Part shown: positions 8,570-16,476 of the stretch, one piece after another
How the letters are laid out: the number at the start of each line of letters is the position of its first letter
Numbering within the stretch: the stretch's first letter is position 1
Assembly (NCBI RefSeq): GCF_003946395.1
Contig: NZ_RHNZ01000007.1
Span: forward strand, 111,390-175,389
DNA from: Levilactobacillus fuyuanensis
GTDB lineage: Bacteria > Bacillota > Bacilli > Lactobacillales > Lactobacillaceae
Direction: 5' to 3'
DNA length: 64,000 nt
Program-made: the position numbers and the translations under genes
The notes under the pieces: generated by a model
What the model was told of the DNA's origin: nothing
The model's input: only the letters and a program-made list of their open reading frames with translations
The model's database searches: none

Positions 8570-8961
8570 AATTCTTCCACCACAGGAAAGGCCCACCAAC
8601 GCCGCGCACTCCAGACACCGAGCCAGCTAAGTAGCAAACCACCAATCAGGGTAATCCCCACATAGAGCCCCGCAATTCCCCACGCTTGCTGAATCAGGAG
8701 TCGTTCTAGATCCAGACTAAACGTGGAGAAGGTTGTGAACGCGCCAAGACCGCCGATACCTACCCCAACGGTCACCGCGCTGGGCCATTTGACCGTCACC
8801 GTTTCCGCGTGAGATAACCAAGCCAACAGACCACTCCCCAACAGGTTAACCAGGACTGTGGCCCAGGGAAAGCCAGCGGTCACGGGAAGTACGGCCCCTA
8901 GCAGGTAGCGCCCACCGCCACCGATAAACGCACACAAGACAATTGCAAAAATATTGGCCAT
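8566..8961 (-). CDS. crcB: Fluoride channel subunit CrcB/Fluc (first subunit)
   Basis: 131 residues, four membrane segments, with the family motif GIGGLGAFTTFSTFSLD and an Asn-containing VNLLGSG segment. It is the partner of the overlapping crcB. A TATAAT -10 (8993-8998 region on the minus strand) lies just downstream of the terminator of the preceding operon. I looked for a fluoride riboswitch in the short leader and did not find its conserved pseudoknot sequences, so constitutive expression is likely. Confidence 0.93.
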   Translation of the reverse strand: MANIFAIVLCAFIGGGGRYLLGAVLPVTAGFPWATVLVNLLGSGLLAWLSHAETVTVKWPSAVTVGVGIGGLGAFTTFSTFSLDLERLLIQQAWGIAGLYVGITLIGGLLLSWLGVWSARRWWAFPVVEEL

Positions 8962-9002
8962 TGCTCCGGGCCACCTCTCAAATAGTATCTTCCGATTATA
9001 CC

Positions 9003-9024
9003 AAAAAAGCCGCCATAATTGGCG
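9003..9024 (-). terminator. Terminator after the trxA-repressor operon
   Basis: On the minus strand a short stem CGCCA/TGGCG is followed by six Ts. Confidence 0.65.
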
Positions 9025-9033
9025 ACTTCCGGA

Positions 9034-9297
9034 TCAATGCGTTTTAACAACTAAATCTAAGGCATCCTGCAACTCGGCTTGTTGCGTCTCATCGAGTTGT
9101 TCTTCAACAATACATTGCTTGACGTTTTCGGCGACAACCACTCCCATCATCCGTTCCACACCAGAACGAACGGCGGCCAATTGGGTCAGAATATCCTTGC
9201 ATTCACGCCCCTCATCGACCATCTTTAGAATCCCTTGGAGTTGTCCGTCAGCGCGCCGCAGCCGGTTTTTGAGTTGGTTCGACGTCGTTTGTACCAT
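9034..9297 (-). CDS. CsoR/FrmR-family repressor, CstR-like (persulfide-type residues)
   Basis: 87-residue all-helical protein typical of the CsoR family (NRLRRADGQLQGILKMVDEGRECKDILTQLAAVRSG). In copper-sensing CsoR the ligands are Cys, then His and Cys spaced by four. Here C33 and C62 are present but the position four before C62 is Asn58, so the copper site is incomplete. The Cys/Cys pattern without His is that of CstR, which senses persulfides. The ATG overlaps the trxA stop (TAATG), so the two are translationally coupled. A matching operator lies in front of trxA. Alternative: another CsoR-family sensor. Confidence 0.8.
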   Translation of the reverse strand: MVQTTSNQLKNRLRRADGQLQGILKMVDEGRECKDILTQLAAVRSGVERMMGVVVAENVKQCIVEEQLDETQQAELQDALDLVVKTH

Positions 9298-9623
9298 TAG
9301 GCCGTCACCTCAGTGAGCTTTTCATCGATGTACTTCTTCAAAGCTGACTTGGGATGAAAACCGACAACCTTTTCCGTTGGCATCCCATTCTTGAAGATGA
9401 CCAATGACGGAATGCTCATGATCCCAAGGGATTGTGCAAGGTCCTGGTTCTTATCGACATCGAGCGAGGCAAATTTCACTTGATCACCATAATCCTTATC
9501 GAGGTCCTCAAGAACTGGCGTCTGCATCTTACATGGCCCACACCAGTCGGCCCAAAAATCAACGACCGTCACGGCAGTATCATCACCAATATGTTCAAAA
9601 TCCTTACTTGTAATGGCTTGCAT
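9297..9623 (-). CDS. trxA: Thioredoxin
   Basis: 108 residues with the active site W27-C28-G-P-C31-K and the cis-proline segment MSIPSLVIF. The ATG at 9623 follows GAGGAG with 8 bases spacing; an upstream TTG at 9632 is too close to that site. Thioredoxin reduces protein disulfides in the cytoplasm and also takes sulfane sulfur from persulfides. It is the first gene of a two-gene operon with the CstR-like repressor, and a CsoR-type box lies in its promoter region. This makes it likely that this trxA copy is induced by reactive sulfur or metal rather than being the housekeeping one. Confidence 0.95.
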   Translation of the reverse strand: MQAITSKDFEHIGDDTAVTVVDFWADWCGPCKMQTPVLEDLDKDYGDQVKFASLDVDKNQDLAQSLGIMSIPSLVIFKNGMPTEKVVGFHPKSALKKYIDEKLTEVTA

Positions 9624-9663
9624 GCTTAGCAACTCCTCTTCAAAATTAATTAGTGGTCTTAGT

Positions 9664-9679
9664 ATACCCCCATAGGTAT
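9664..9679. promoter_or_regulatory. CsoR/CstR-type operator upstream of trxA
   Basis: ATACCCCCATAGGTAT is an inverted repeat (ATACC...GGTAT) around a C/G tract. This is the layout of CsoR-family operators. It sits about 40 bases upstream of the trxA start, where the repressor encoded by the second gene of the operon would autoregulate. Confidence 0.65.
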
Positions 9680-9747
9680 CTTTTGACTAGTCTTTTGCTT
9701 GTCAGTTGTCTAATTTCCAAAGATCGGTACCGTCTCGTAGACACAAA

Positions 9748-9777
9748 CAAGGCTCAGCGCCCTCGCGCCAAGCCTTG
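9748..9777 (-). terminator. Hairpin downstream of the flavoprotein gene
   Basis: CAAGGCT and AGCCTTG form a GC-rich stem with additional inner pairing, followed on the minus strand by a weak T-run (TTTGTGT). Confidence 0.6.
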
Positions 9778-9794
9778 CTAGAATCGTTTTTTAA

Positions 9795-11195
9795 TTAAAC
9801 GTTCTCTGAATCTTCACTCATCCCGGCCGTCAACCGTGGATGGTTATTCCCGCGTTTCGTTTCCTTTTCAACCGCCATCTGAGCCACAATGTTCAAGTAG
9901 TTAAATGGGGCGTCAAAGTTCGGATTGAACAGCATGTCGATGAAGGCCAAATCATCAATCGTGTTGCGATTTTGAATCGCAATTGAAATGGCATTAGCCG
10001 ACTGCGCAACTTCATGCTTACTAATAAACTGGGCACCTAAGACCCGCCGATTCTCCCGGTTGTAGACCAAGTTAATCGTCAAATCATCAGTCGATGGCAT
10101 GTAATCTGGCCGCCAAGTGCCTTGGAAGGTTACTTGATCGGCGTCCATCCCCGCCCGCAAAGCGTGATCAATCGTCAGACCGGTTGAAGCTAAGGTCCGA
10201 CCGAAGATGTTCATGGCTGACGTGGCTTGCGTCCCCATGTATTTCTGGATGTTACCGAAGATATTGATTCCGGCCAGCATCCCTTGCCGAACGGCGTTTG
10301 TGGCGAGTGGCGTGTAAGCTGGCTTGCCTGTTGGGTTGAAGTTAACTACACTGGCATCCCCACAAGCAAAGATGTCTGGATTGGACGTCTGAATGTAATC
10401 GTTAATGATAATGGCACCATGACGGTCCATATCGACCTGGCCCCGTAACAACTCAGTGTTAGGTACGAACCCAGTGCAGACAACGGCTAAGTCGGCCGTG
10501 AAATCACCATTCGTGGATTCAATCACCAGTTGGCCATTTTCATCACCGGTAAACGACGTGACCCGGCTATTCAGCATGACCTTAACACCATGGTCTTCCA
10601 AGATGCTAACGACATGATCGGAGAATTCCTTGTCGACGTAGTGATTTAAAATAATATCCCGTGACTGAATCAACTGAACATCGTGACCAGTCCGCGCGTA
10701 ACTTTCAGCAAGCTCCGTCCCAATATAGCCGGCCCCAATGATTGCGATTCGCTTGTTACCTTTGGCTGCTTTATCAATAGCAATGGCTTGATCATAATTC
10801 TTACACATTAAAACCTTTTCTTCGTCGATCCCGAAGATTGGTGGCACGGTCACAGTCGACCCGGTCGCCATGATTAACTTATCATAAGTATCAGTGGACA
10901 CGTCCCCAGTATCCATGTCCACAATTTCAAGGGACTTGGTTTCTGAATCGATCTTAATAACATTGCGGCGCGTCAAGACCTTTGCGCCAGCCTTAACTAA
11001 CGCTTCAGGTGAAGAATAGAACATATCTTCAAGGTGCTTAACTTGACCGTCAAGGAACAAAGAAATCCCGCAAGACAGGAACGAAACAGTCGTATGCCGT
11101 TCGTAAATAGTCACTTCAGTTTCCGGATGATCCCGTAAAATTTGTAATGCTGCATTTGTGCCAGCATGTGTACTACCAACAATGATGACTTTCAT
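9795..11195 (-). CDS. FAD/NAD-dependent disulfide oxidoreductase (NADH oxidase / CoA-disulfide reductase type)
   Basis: 466 residues. The N-terminal FAD motif has the His10 of NADH peroxidase/oxidase enzymes (GSTHAGT), and the single redox cysteine C42 lies in SFLSCGI. A second dinucleotide fold (IAIIGAGYIGTELAESY) binds NAD(P)H, followed by the FAD site ending IFACGDA and a C-terminal dimerisation domain. This architecture covers water-forming NADH oxidase, NADH peroxidase and CoA-disulfide reductase, which cannot be separated by eye. It reoxidises NADH or reduces peroxide or CoA persulfide/disulfide. It has an AGGAGG site and lies just upstream of the trxA-CstR unit, consistent with thiol or oxidative stress work. 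Confidence 0.88.
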   Translation of the reverse strand: MKVIIVGSTHAGTNAALQILRDHPETEVTIYERHTTVSFLSCGISLFLDGQVKHLEDMFYSSPEALVKAGAKVLTRRNVIKIDSETKSLEIVDMDTGDVSTDTYDKLIMATGSTVTVPPIFGIDEEKVLMCKNYDQAIAIDKAAKGNKRIAIIGAGYIGTELAESYARTGHDVQLIQSRDIILNHYVDKEFSDHVVSILEDHGVKVMLNSRVTSFTGDENGQLVIESTNGDFTADLAVVCTGFVPNTELLRGQVDMDRHGAIIINDYIQTSNPDIFACGDASVVNFNPTGKPAYTPLATNAVRQGMLAGINIFGNIQKYMGTQATSAMNIFGRTLASTGLTIDHALRAGMDADQVTFQGTWRPDYMPSTDDLTINLVYNRENRRVLGAQFISKHEVAQSANAISIAIQNRNTIDDLAFIDMLFNPNFDAPFNYLNIVAQMAVEKETKRGNNHPRLTAGMSEDSENV

Positions 11196-11326
11196 GTTTA
11201 CCCTCCTACATGAAAAACGATTCTACCGACAGTCTACTTGAAAGTTAGCGAAAGATAAATGACTTCGTCTCGGAAAACAGAGGATAATAGCTTAAAGTCT
11301 CACATTTCAGGATAAATGACGGGGTA

Positions 11327-11343
11327 AAGTGCAATTTGCACTT
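11327..11343. promoter_or_regulatory. Perfect palindrome upstream of the flavoprotein gene
   Basis: AAGTGCAATTTGCACTT is a perfect odd-length palindrome, about 130 bases before the flavoprotein start. It may be an operator for that gene. No regulator is assigned. Confidence 0.4.
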
Positions 11344-11572
11344 ATTTTCCTACCGTTTTACTTATATAATCATCATAATTATCTACACAAGTAAGCGCTG
11401 TTTCACAACGATATGTGGGCTTATTCGCCATTTCGTTAATTTTACTAGTTTGTTCGGGTTTTCCCAATCATCGATATCGTAACTCATATTATCCCTTTTT
11501 AAAATAAGCAGTCTAAACCGCTTACCATTAAAATTCAGTAGCAACTCTAGAACCTTTATCACGCTGTCAATT

Positions 11573-11760
11573 GTCCCTGAATAAATTCAGGGGCTTGTCG
11601 CTCACGTGTCTTACGACACAGTAGTCCATCACGCCCGTTAAGGCACTCCTACTCATAAGTGGCAACATCCATCGGGTAATTGACGGCTACCCGTTTAACT
11701 ACCAGGTTTACCCAGCAGTTGTTAGCTTCTTAATCTTTGGGTGTTTGACACCGCTCAACC
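11573..11760 (-). ncRNA. Candidate TnpB guide RNA (omega/re-RNA) and right end
   Basis: On the minus strand the 3' end of tnpB runs into a series of hairpins: CGGGTA/TACCCG (about 11673-11694), GTGTC/GACAC (11606-11619) and, closest to the edge, CCCTGAAT/ATTCAGGG (11575-11592). TnpB guide RNAs overlap the end of tnpB and finish at the transposon right end with such a terminal hairpin. The guide would be the sequence just beyond it (below about 11570). The exact end is not determined. Confidence 0.5.
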
Positions 11761-12928
11761 AATCTTGGCCAAGTATTTTAATATTCATGGCTCCTAATCG
11801 GTCATCATTGCAACGATACTGGCATTGGGTACACCAATACTGGTGAGTATCGTGATGCCGGTTGGCTTTCTCAACCAGTCCACATTTGGGACAGCGCTGT
11901 GAGGTAAAAGCCGGATTGACTTTCACAACAACACTTTGAATAGCCTGAGCCTTGTATGTTAGGAACAATTCTAGCTGGAAAAAGGACCAAGAACGATGAC
12001 TATTACGTAAAGACTTAGGTAGGTCATCCGTGTTGAACGTCACATTGGTCAAGTCTTCCAAAACAAAAACCGTATGCGAGCCGTATAGTACAACAAGTGT
12101 CTTAGCTATCCGGTGATTCACATCGGACATCCAGCGGTTCTCTCGTTGAGCTAGTCGTTTCAGTTTTCTCTTAGCAGACTTGGTGCCTTTACTTTGTAGT
12201 TGTCGCCGGATTTCTAGGAACTTCTTCCGCCTGCGTAATATTTTTTGACCGTTAAAGAATAGGGTCTTTCCCTTACTATCAAAGGCAGTTGCTAGGAAGC
12301 GTAATCCGCGGTCAATACCTACAATTTGAGGATTATCCTTAGTATCGAAATCACTAACTTCTTTCGTGATGCCAATGTGCAAAAACCACTTCCCCCGATT
12401 GCGGACCAACTTGGCGGTACCGAGTTTCCAGTCGTCAATGAAGTATTTTTCGAACCCTTTGTCGGTGAAATTCAACTTAGTCCGTTTGCCCAGAGTGGTT
12501 ATCGAAACTCTTCTCAATCCATCTGCAAAAGAATAGTTACTCTGACGAACCAAGTCTGCTTGTGGCCGACGAAAATGGATTGGTTTTACCAACCAGGTCA
12601 GATCTCTAGGAACTTGAATCCATCTATTTTCTTCGTTCTTGTAGCGGTAAGGATGTTGTCTCATTTGCTCTTGAACAGTCTTGTAGCGAGCTGAGACTGT
12701 CCGAAAAACAGACTGAATCATCTGGCTATTGAGCTCCGATTCTTGTCTAAAAGTTTTGTACAGATGGTGATTGATTTTTAACCAACTTAACTGAAACTCA
12801 TGGTCAAAAATCCATTGACTGACAATATTAGCTAATCGTTGGTACTCCTTGCTCATCGCTAGAAATTGTTCTGCTTGATCAGTGTCCGGATAGAGTCTCA
12901 GTTTAATTGTTCGCCCTAATTTAACCAA
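11708..12928 (-). CDS. tnpB: TnpB, RNA-guided nuclease of an IS200/IS605 (IS1341-type) element
   Basis: 406 residues started at a TTG with a GGGGAGG site six bases upstream. The split RuvC site looks intact: D206 in VGIDRGL, E291 in VLEDLT and D376 in NDDRLGAMNI. The zinc finger is complete (CPKC...CTQC). The N-terminal RNA/TAM-binding half has the usual basic and aromatic residues. TnpB cuts DNA guided by an RNA from the element's right end. No tnpA transposase is present in the flanks, so the element is either moved in trans or retained. The surrounding 5 kb is gene-poor. Confidence 0.92.
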   Translation of the reverse strand: MVKLGRTIKLRLYPDTDQAEQFLAMSKEYQRLANIVSQWIFDHEFQLSWLKINHHLYKTFRQESELNSQMIQSVFRTVSARYKTVQEQMRQHPYRYKNEENRWIQVPRDLTWLVKPIHFRRPQADLVRQSNYSFADGLRRVSITTLGKRTKLNFTDKGFEKYFIDDWKLGTAKLVRNRGKWFLHIGITKEVSDFDTKDNPQIVGIDRGLRFLATAFDSKGKTLFFNGQKILRRRKKFLEIRRQLQSKGTKSAKRKLKRLAQRENRWMSDVNHRIAKTLVVLYGSHTVFVLEDLTNVTFNTDDLPKSLRNSHRSWSFFQLELFLTYKAQAIQSVVVKVNPAFTSQRCPKCGLVEKANRHHDTHQYWCTQCQYRCNDDRLGAMNIKILGQDWLSGVKHPKIKKLTTAG

Positions 12929-12959
12929 TGGATACCTCCCCTGTAAATTGGATTAAGTA

Positions 12960-13000
12960 TACCATGTTTAGCCTTTTTAGGGGAACGTACGTTTGAAAAA
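12960..13000 (-). mobile_element. Probable left end region of the tnpB element
   Basis: The palindrome AACGTACGTT lies about 60 bases upstream of tnpB, beside GGGG/CCCC-containing subterminal sequence, as expected for an IS200/IS605 left-end hairpin. The exact boundary and the target-adjacent motif cannot be set by eye. Confidence 0.35.
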
Positions 13001-13177
13001 AGATTATTAAATTCTGGCATTCATCCCGCGATTAAAATCGCCGGTTTTCTGCTTAGTTTATTATAAATAGGGGATTGGCATGAACTGATACGATGACGAG
13101 TTTCTCCCATATTTAAGACACCCTACTAATGGTTGTTGTACTTTTCTAACCACTTTATTGTAATCGTCACATTTTGC

Positions 13178-13206
13178 TTGCGAACAACCTACCCAGCGCT
13201 TATCAT
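13178..13206 (+). promoter_or_regulatory. Candidate promoter of small RNA 1
   Basis: TTGCGA, a 17-base spacer and TATCAT lie upstream of an orphan stem-loop and terminator, giving a predicted transcript of about 145 nt. Confidence 0.4.
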
Positions 13207-13212
13207 GACTAC

Positions 13213-13359
13213 AGTTAGTTCGTGATACGTTCTGACCTTAAGCACTGTGATAGATGATAGGAATCACTGTCTATAGATGCACTCCCCCCAAAACAAGTGA
13301 TTTATTAACAGATTCCTAAATAAGGTCCCGAGTAATCCGCATGTTACTCGGGACTTTTT
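13213..13359 (+). ncRNA. Candidate small RNA 1 with C-rich loop
   Basis: There is no coding gene here. A 7-bp stem (AATCACT 13262-13268 / AGTGATT 13296-13302) displays the loop motif CACTCCCCCC. It is followed by an A/T-rich linker and a strong intrinsic terminator (GTCCCGAGTAA / TTACTCGGGAC plus Ts, 13325-13359). The same architecture recurs at 14.84-14.93 kb with different stems but the same loop. A loop complementary to Shine-Dalgarno sequences is typical of regulatory RNAs in Gram-positive bacteria. Confidence 0.5.
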
Positions 13360-13363
13360 CTAT

Positions 13364-13400
13364 GCAAAAAAACGCGTGAGCTCTTAGCTCGCGCGTTTTG
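13364..13400 (-). terminator. DedA terminator overlapping the stop codon
   Basis: AACGCGCGAGCT pairs with AGCTCACGCGTT and is followed by Ts on the minus strand. The stop codon of the DedA gene lies inside the loop region. Confidence 0.8.
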
Positions 13401-14025
13401 CTTTAATATATTGTAAGGCCCGCTGTCCTAAGAATGGAATCGCCAGTAGGGCAATGAACAACCAAGTAAAATTATCTCTAACGAATGGCGTATTCCCAAA
13501 AAAGTAACCGACTGCACAACAGCTACCGACCCACAGGAGACTCCCCAGCAAGTTATAGAATCGAAATTGCCGCCAAGTCATCTCTGCCGTACCGGCCATG
13601 ATCGGTACAAACAAGCCGACGAAGGGGATAAACCGCCCAACCAGCATGGTTTGATCCTGATTACGGTTGAAAGCCGCTGTTGCCTCTGCAACCTTTTCTC
13701 CCGGTAGCCGTTCAATCAATTTATCCTGGGTATTGTGCCAACGTAACGTCGTCAGATACTTAATCGCCGAACCCAAAGTTGCCGCCATCGTAAACATCAA
13801 CACCAGCAGCCAAATATTCAGCCGGGACCCTGGATCAGCTGAGATCGACCCCACCATAAACAATAGCGATTGTCCCGGAATGAAGGAGAAGATCAGCATT
13901 CCTGATTCCAAGAAGATCAAGAAGAATAATACCGGATAGATACCTGTGCCCAACTGATTGGTCAGAGGTACCAACACACTCAATGGATGCCAAATCATAT
14001 CCCAAATTTCCAATAAAAACGTCAT
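13384..14025 (-). CDS. DedA family membrane protein
   Basis: 213 residues with four to five membrane segments and the DedA signatures FIPGQSLLF and GRFIPFVGLFVPIMAG, including the conserved Arg and Pro. DedA proteins are associated with lipid carrier flipping and membrane potential homeostasis; some act on undecaprenyl phosphate or phosphatidylethanolamine. The start has a GGAGCT site. It is monocistronic and flanked on both sides by long gene-free stretches that hold the two small-RNA candidates. Substrate not assigned. Confidence 0.9.
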   Translation of the reverse strand: MTFLLEIWDMIWHPLSVLVPLTNQLGTGIYPVLFFLIFLESGMLIFSFIPGQSLLFMVGSISADPGSRLNIWLLVLMFTMAATLGSAIKYLTTLRWHNTQDKLIERLPGEKVAEATAAFNRNQDQTMLVGRFIPFVGLFVPIMAGTAEMTWRQFRFYNLLGSLLWVGSCCAVGYFFGNTPFVRDNFTWLFIALLAIPFLGQRALQYIKAKRAS

Positions 14026-14840
14026 ACGGAAGCTCCCTTTGTCTTACTGATGCTTGGCCATGAAACGACTCATGACCCATGATTTTACAAGATTTAAGTC
14101 CTTTGGAGTTGCCATTTATCAGACGAACAATCGGATTACCATCACCTTATGCGGTAAGGACGTCCTACATCATCCGTACATTTAACAGCCAGATTGACTC
14201 TAAAAGCAACGGAAAGTCAGAAAAATTACGAGTCAATTGCCATCGTGACCGTCCCAGTCAAAATAGCTAGCGACTTTAATAACTGCCCGCAAATGACAAA
14301 CCGTTGCCGCTACTATTACGATTGCCGTATGTGCCGTATAAACAATTAACAGGTGGCTATCGCTTATCTATCCAACAAAATGTCAAAAGTATAGACCACT
14401 TACACTAACCGTACTGCTTGCTTATTGATCTCCAGTTAGCCGGCCACTTAGTTACGTGGTCCCCTCAAACCAGTAAAAGTGTCGCCATCTGTCGTCATTA
14501 CTATTCGTCTCTCTATTATACGGATTATTTGCAGAAAGTCAGGCACTTTCGCCCGAAATAAAAAACGACCCACTCAGTCATTAGGGTCGCAAAACGTTGT
14601 CATTACCATCTTTAACAGCATGAAATTATTTTTGTGTAAGACGATTATTTCAGTTATTTAATTTTTCGGCCGCTGACCAATAAACGCCCAAAAGTGTTAT
14701 GGCACAAGGGATAACCCTATTATTAGTAAATTTATGGAACCAATCAATTGCACCTGAGAGGTCAAGGCGTTACACTACAAGCAAGTTAGTAACTACGGAT
14801 GTTACTAGCTGGGTTGTACCAAATTCTTATTACTCTTTTT
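14026..14840. other. Gene-free stretch between dedA and small RNA 2
   Basis: No supported gene; short frames lack ribosome sites and look random. The only structures seen are a hairpin CGACCC/GGGTCG with A/T flanks near 14566-14589, which could terminate a minus-strand transcript, and a TAGTAAC/GTTACTA hairpin at 14787-14807. Confidence 0.5.
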
Positions 14841-14930
14841 ACGAGCAGCAAGTAGCACTCCCCCAAAGTATCTATATTCTGCTCGTATCCCCCCTCAAGC
14901 CGCGATAGCCTTAATATCGTGGCTTTTTTT
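14841..14930 (+). ncRNA. Candidate small RNA 2 with C-rich loop
   Basis: A perfect 8-bp stem (ACGAGCAG 14841-14848 / CTGCTCGT 14879-14886) displays CACTCCCCC in its loop. A second C-run (TCCCCCCTC) follows in the linker, and then an intrinsic terminator AAGCCGCGATA / TATCGTGGCTT plus seven Ts (14897-14930). The 5' end is not fixed. No gene upstream accounts for the terminator. Stem sequences differ from small RNA 1 while loop and order are kept. Confidence 0.5.
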
Positions 14931-14959
14931 GTGCGGTGCGGTGCACAATGTTCGCGCCT

Positions 14960-15006
14960 TGTCGCCTGCGGCTGCCAGGAATTCTGCCGCTGTGGGGACC
15001 GCCTAA
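14960..15006 (+). repeat. Truncated family A repeat, copy 2
   Basis: GTCGCCTGCGGCTGCCAGGA through TGTGGGGACCGCCTA matches the first quarter of the other family A copies. It stops exactly at the degV 3' end; the degV stop codon (15003-15005) lies within repeat sequence. Confidence 0.75.
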
Positions 15007-15857
15007 TCCAGCACCTGCACGCCGACGCCAATCAAGCCTGGACCAGTATGGACACCTAGTGCTGGTGACACGTCACCGGCATACCATTCCAGAACGTTGG
15101 GATGGGCGGCTTTTAATTTTTCAAGGACTGATGCCCGCAGCTCCGGGTTCACGCCGTCACAGACGGCGACGTTAACCCGCTTAGCATCGCCAATGGCATC
15201 ATTGACCAACGCCAGCAACTTCGTAATCGTTCGCTTTTCACCGCGAACCTTGGCGATTGGGTAGTAGATCCCCTCTTCATCACAAGAAATAATGGGCTTC
15301 ACATTTAGTAATGTTCCGGCCATCCCGGCAACCTTACCGATCCGACCACCCGCCTGCAGGTATTTCAGGGATGGCACATAGAAGAAGACCTTCGTCTGCG
15401 CTGTCACCCGTTCCACCTCATCTACGATCTCCTGAAACGACTTCCCAGCAGATCGCAGAGATGCGGCGTAAATGGCCGCAAAACCACTGCCAATCCCCAC
15501 ACTTCGGGTATTGACCACATGGACCGTCAACTCCGTGTCAGCGGCCAGCAGTTGTGTCTCCTGATACGTTCCAGAAAGGCCTGCCGAAATGCAGACGGCG
15601 ATGACGTGGGTATAGCCGGACGCCTGAATCCGCTCCAGAGCTTCCATAATATGCTTCCCCGTGGGACTCGCCGTCGTCGCCTTCTCAGTCGCCTGCCGCC
15701 GGTAGAATTCGGCTGGCGTAATCGTCACCCGATCCTCGTAAGCGCGGTCCCGAAAAATAACGTTCATTGGCATCAGGGCCATGTCTGCCGCTTCCAGAAC
15801 AGCCGCCGGAACGTCAGAACATGAGTCCACTAAAATTGCAATTTTCTCTTGTGGCAT
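15003..15857 (-). CDS. DegV family fatty-acid-binding protein
   Basis: 284 residues, full length for the family. It starts with the DegV motif ILVDSCSDVP, continues with the TASPTGKHI segment and SAGLSGTYQ, and has the C-terminal GVHTGPGLIGVGV. These residues bind the carboxylate of a fatty acid. FakB-type DegV proteins present fatty acids to the kinase FakA; no fakA is in this window. A GAGG site precedes the start. Its stop codon is supplied by sequence that belongs to a truncated family A repeat, so the repeat abuts or replaced the native 3' end. Confidence 0.93.
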   Translation of the reverse strand: MPQEKIAILVDSCSDVPAAVLEAADMALMPMNVIFRDRAYEDRVTITPAEFYRRQATEKATTASPTGKHIMEALERIQASGYTHVIAVCISAGLSGTYQETQLLAADTELTVHVVNTRSVGIGSGFAAIYAASLRSAGKSFQEIVDEVERVTAQTKVFFYVPSLKYLQAGGRIGKVAGMAGTLLNVKPIISCDEEGIYYPIAKVRGEKRTITKLLALVNDAIGDAKRVNVAVCDGVNPELRASVLEKLKAAHPNVLEWYAGDVSPALGVHTGPGLIGVGVQVLD

Positions 15858-16296
15858 GGGTGTTACCTCGTTTCTCCTAGTATCGTTCTTGGATAATATT
15901 CGTTATTATAACGCAATTATCTAGTTTTGGAAACTAGGTCATCTGCTGTTAGTTCCATATGTACCCTTACTAAGCCCTAAACTTGCATCCGTTAAGCCAG
16001 CAGAAAAGTTATTTTGCGTGTAACTTAAACGTAGCTGAAAAAAATTTTTTTCTGTTAAAATTAAGCTCAAACTAATTCTGTCATTAGGCCAACGCTCGCA
16101 GCCTCTCTTGGTTTCGAGAGACACGAACACTTTGAATAACACTTCACACAGTCAATCACTGCAACCATGAAACCGGCACCACGCTGTTACAGTTCCTGCA
16201 AAGCACGTGCTTTTACGCCATTTTTACTCTGACAAGAAAAAGCCTTCTACTTATACAAATATTTTTTTGGAGAACCAAAACTTCAGCCCGGTAAGG
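15858..16296. other. Gene-free stretch upstream of the mntH promoter
   Basis: A/T-rich sequence with no supported gene. I searched for a manganese riboswitch core and saw none. Only the mntH promoter at its right end is clear. Confidence 0.5.
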
Positions 16297-16324
16297 TTGA
16301 CATTGCGGTCAGATAGCCTATACT
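16297..16324 (+). promoter_or_regulatory. mntH promoter
   Basis: TTGACA, 16-base spacer, TATACT, giving a leader of about 145 nt. The spacer end and -10 contain ATAGCCTAT, a small palindrome that could bind a metal-responsive repressor. Confidence 0.6.
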
Positions 16325-16476
16325 TACGTTTGGAAATGAAGTGAGTGATCGACATCAGTTTTCCGATTTTGCTCTTATTTGCACCATCTATTACTGGTTC
16401 CGACCACGTACTTACCAGGAAAGACAGAAGTCACTTGACTACCTGAATTTCTAAGCCAATAGAAAAGAGGGATTTT

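Noticed and set aside
8962..9002. Fluoride riboswitch before the crcB pair
   Set aside because: The leader is only about 30-40 bases and lacks the conserved pseudoknot sequences.
14079..14908. Short plus-strand reading frames of 60-69 codons in the gene-free stretch
   Set aside because: No ribosome sites, random-looking composition, and overlap with hairpins that are better explained as RNA structure.
13262..14930. Fst/Lpt-type toxin peptide genes at the C-rich loci
   Set aside because: No short hydrophobic peptide with a start and ribosome site was found on either strand, so only the RNA structures are reported.
16325..16476. Manganese (yybP-ykoY) riboswitch in the mntH leader
   Set aside because: The conserved GGGGAGUA-type core was not found.
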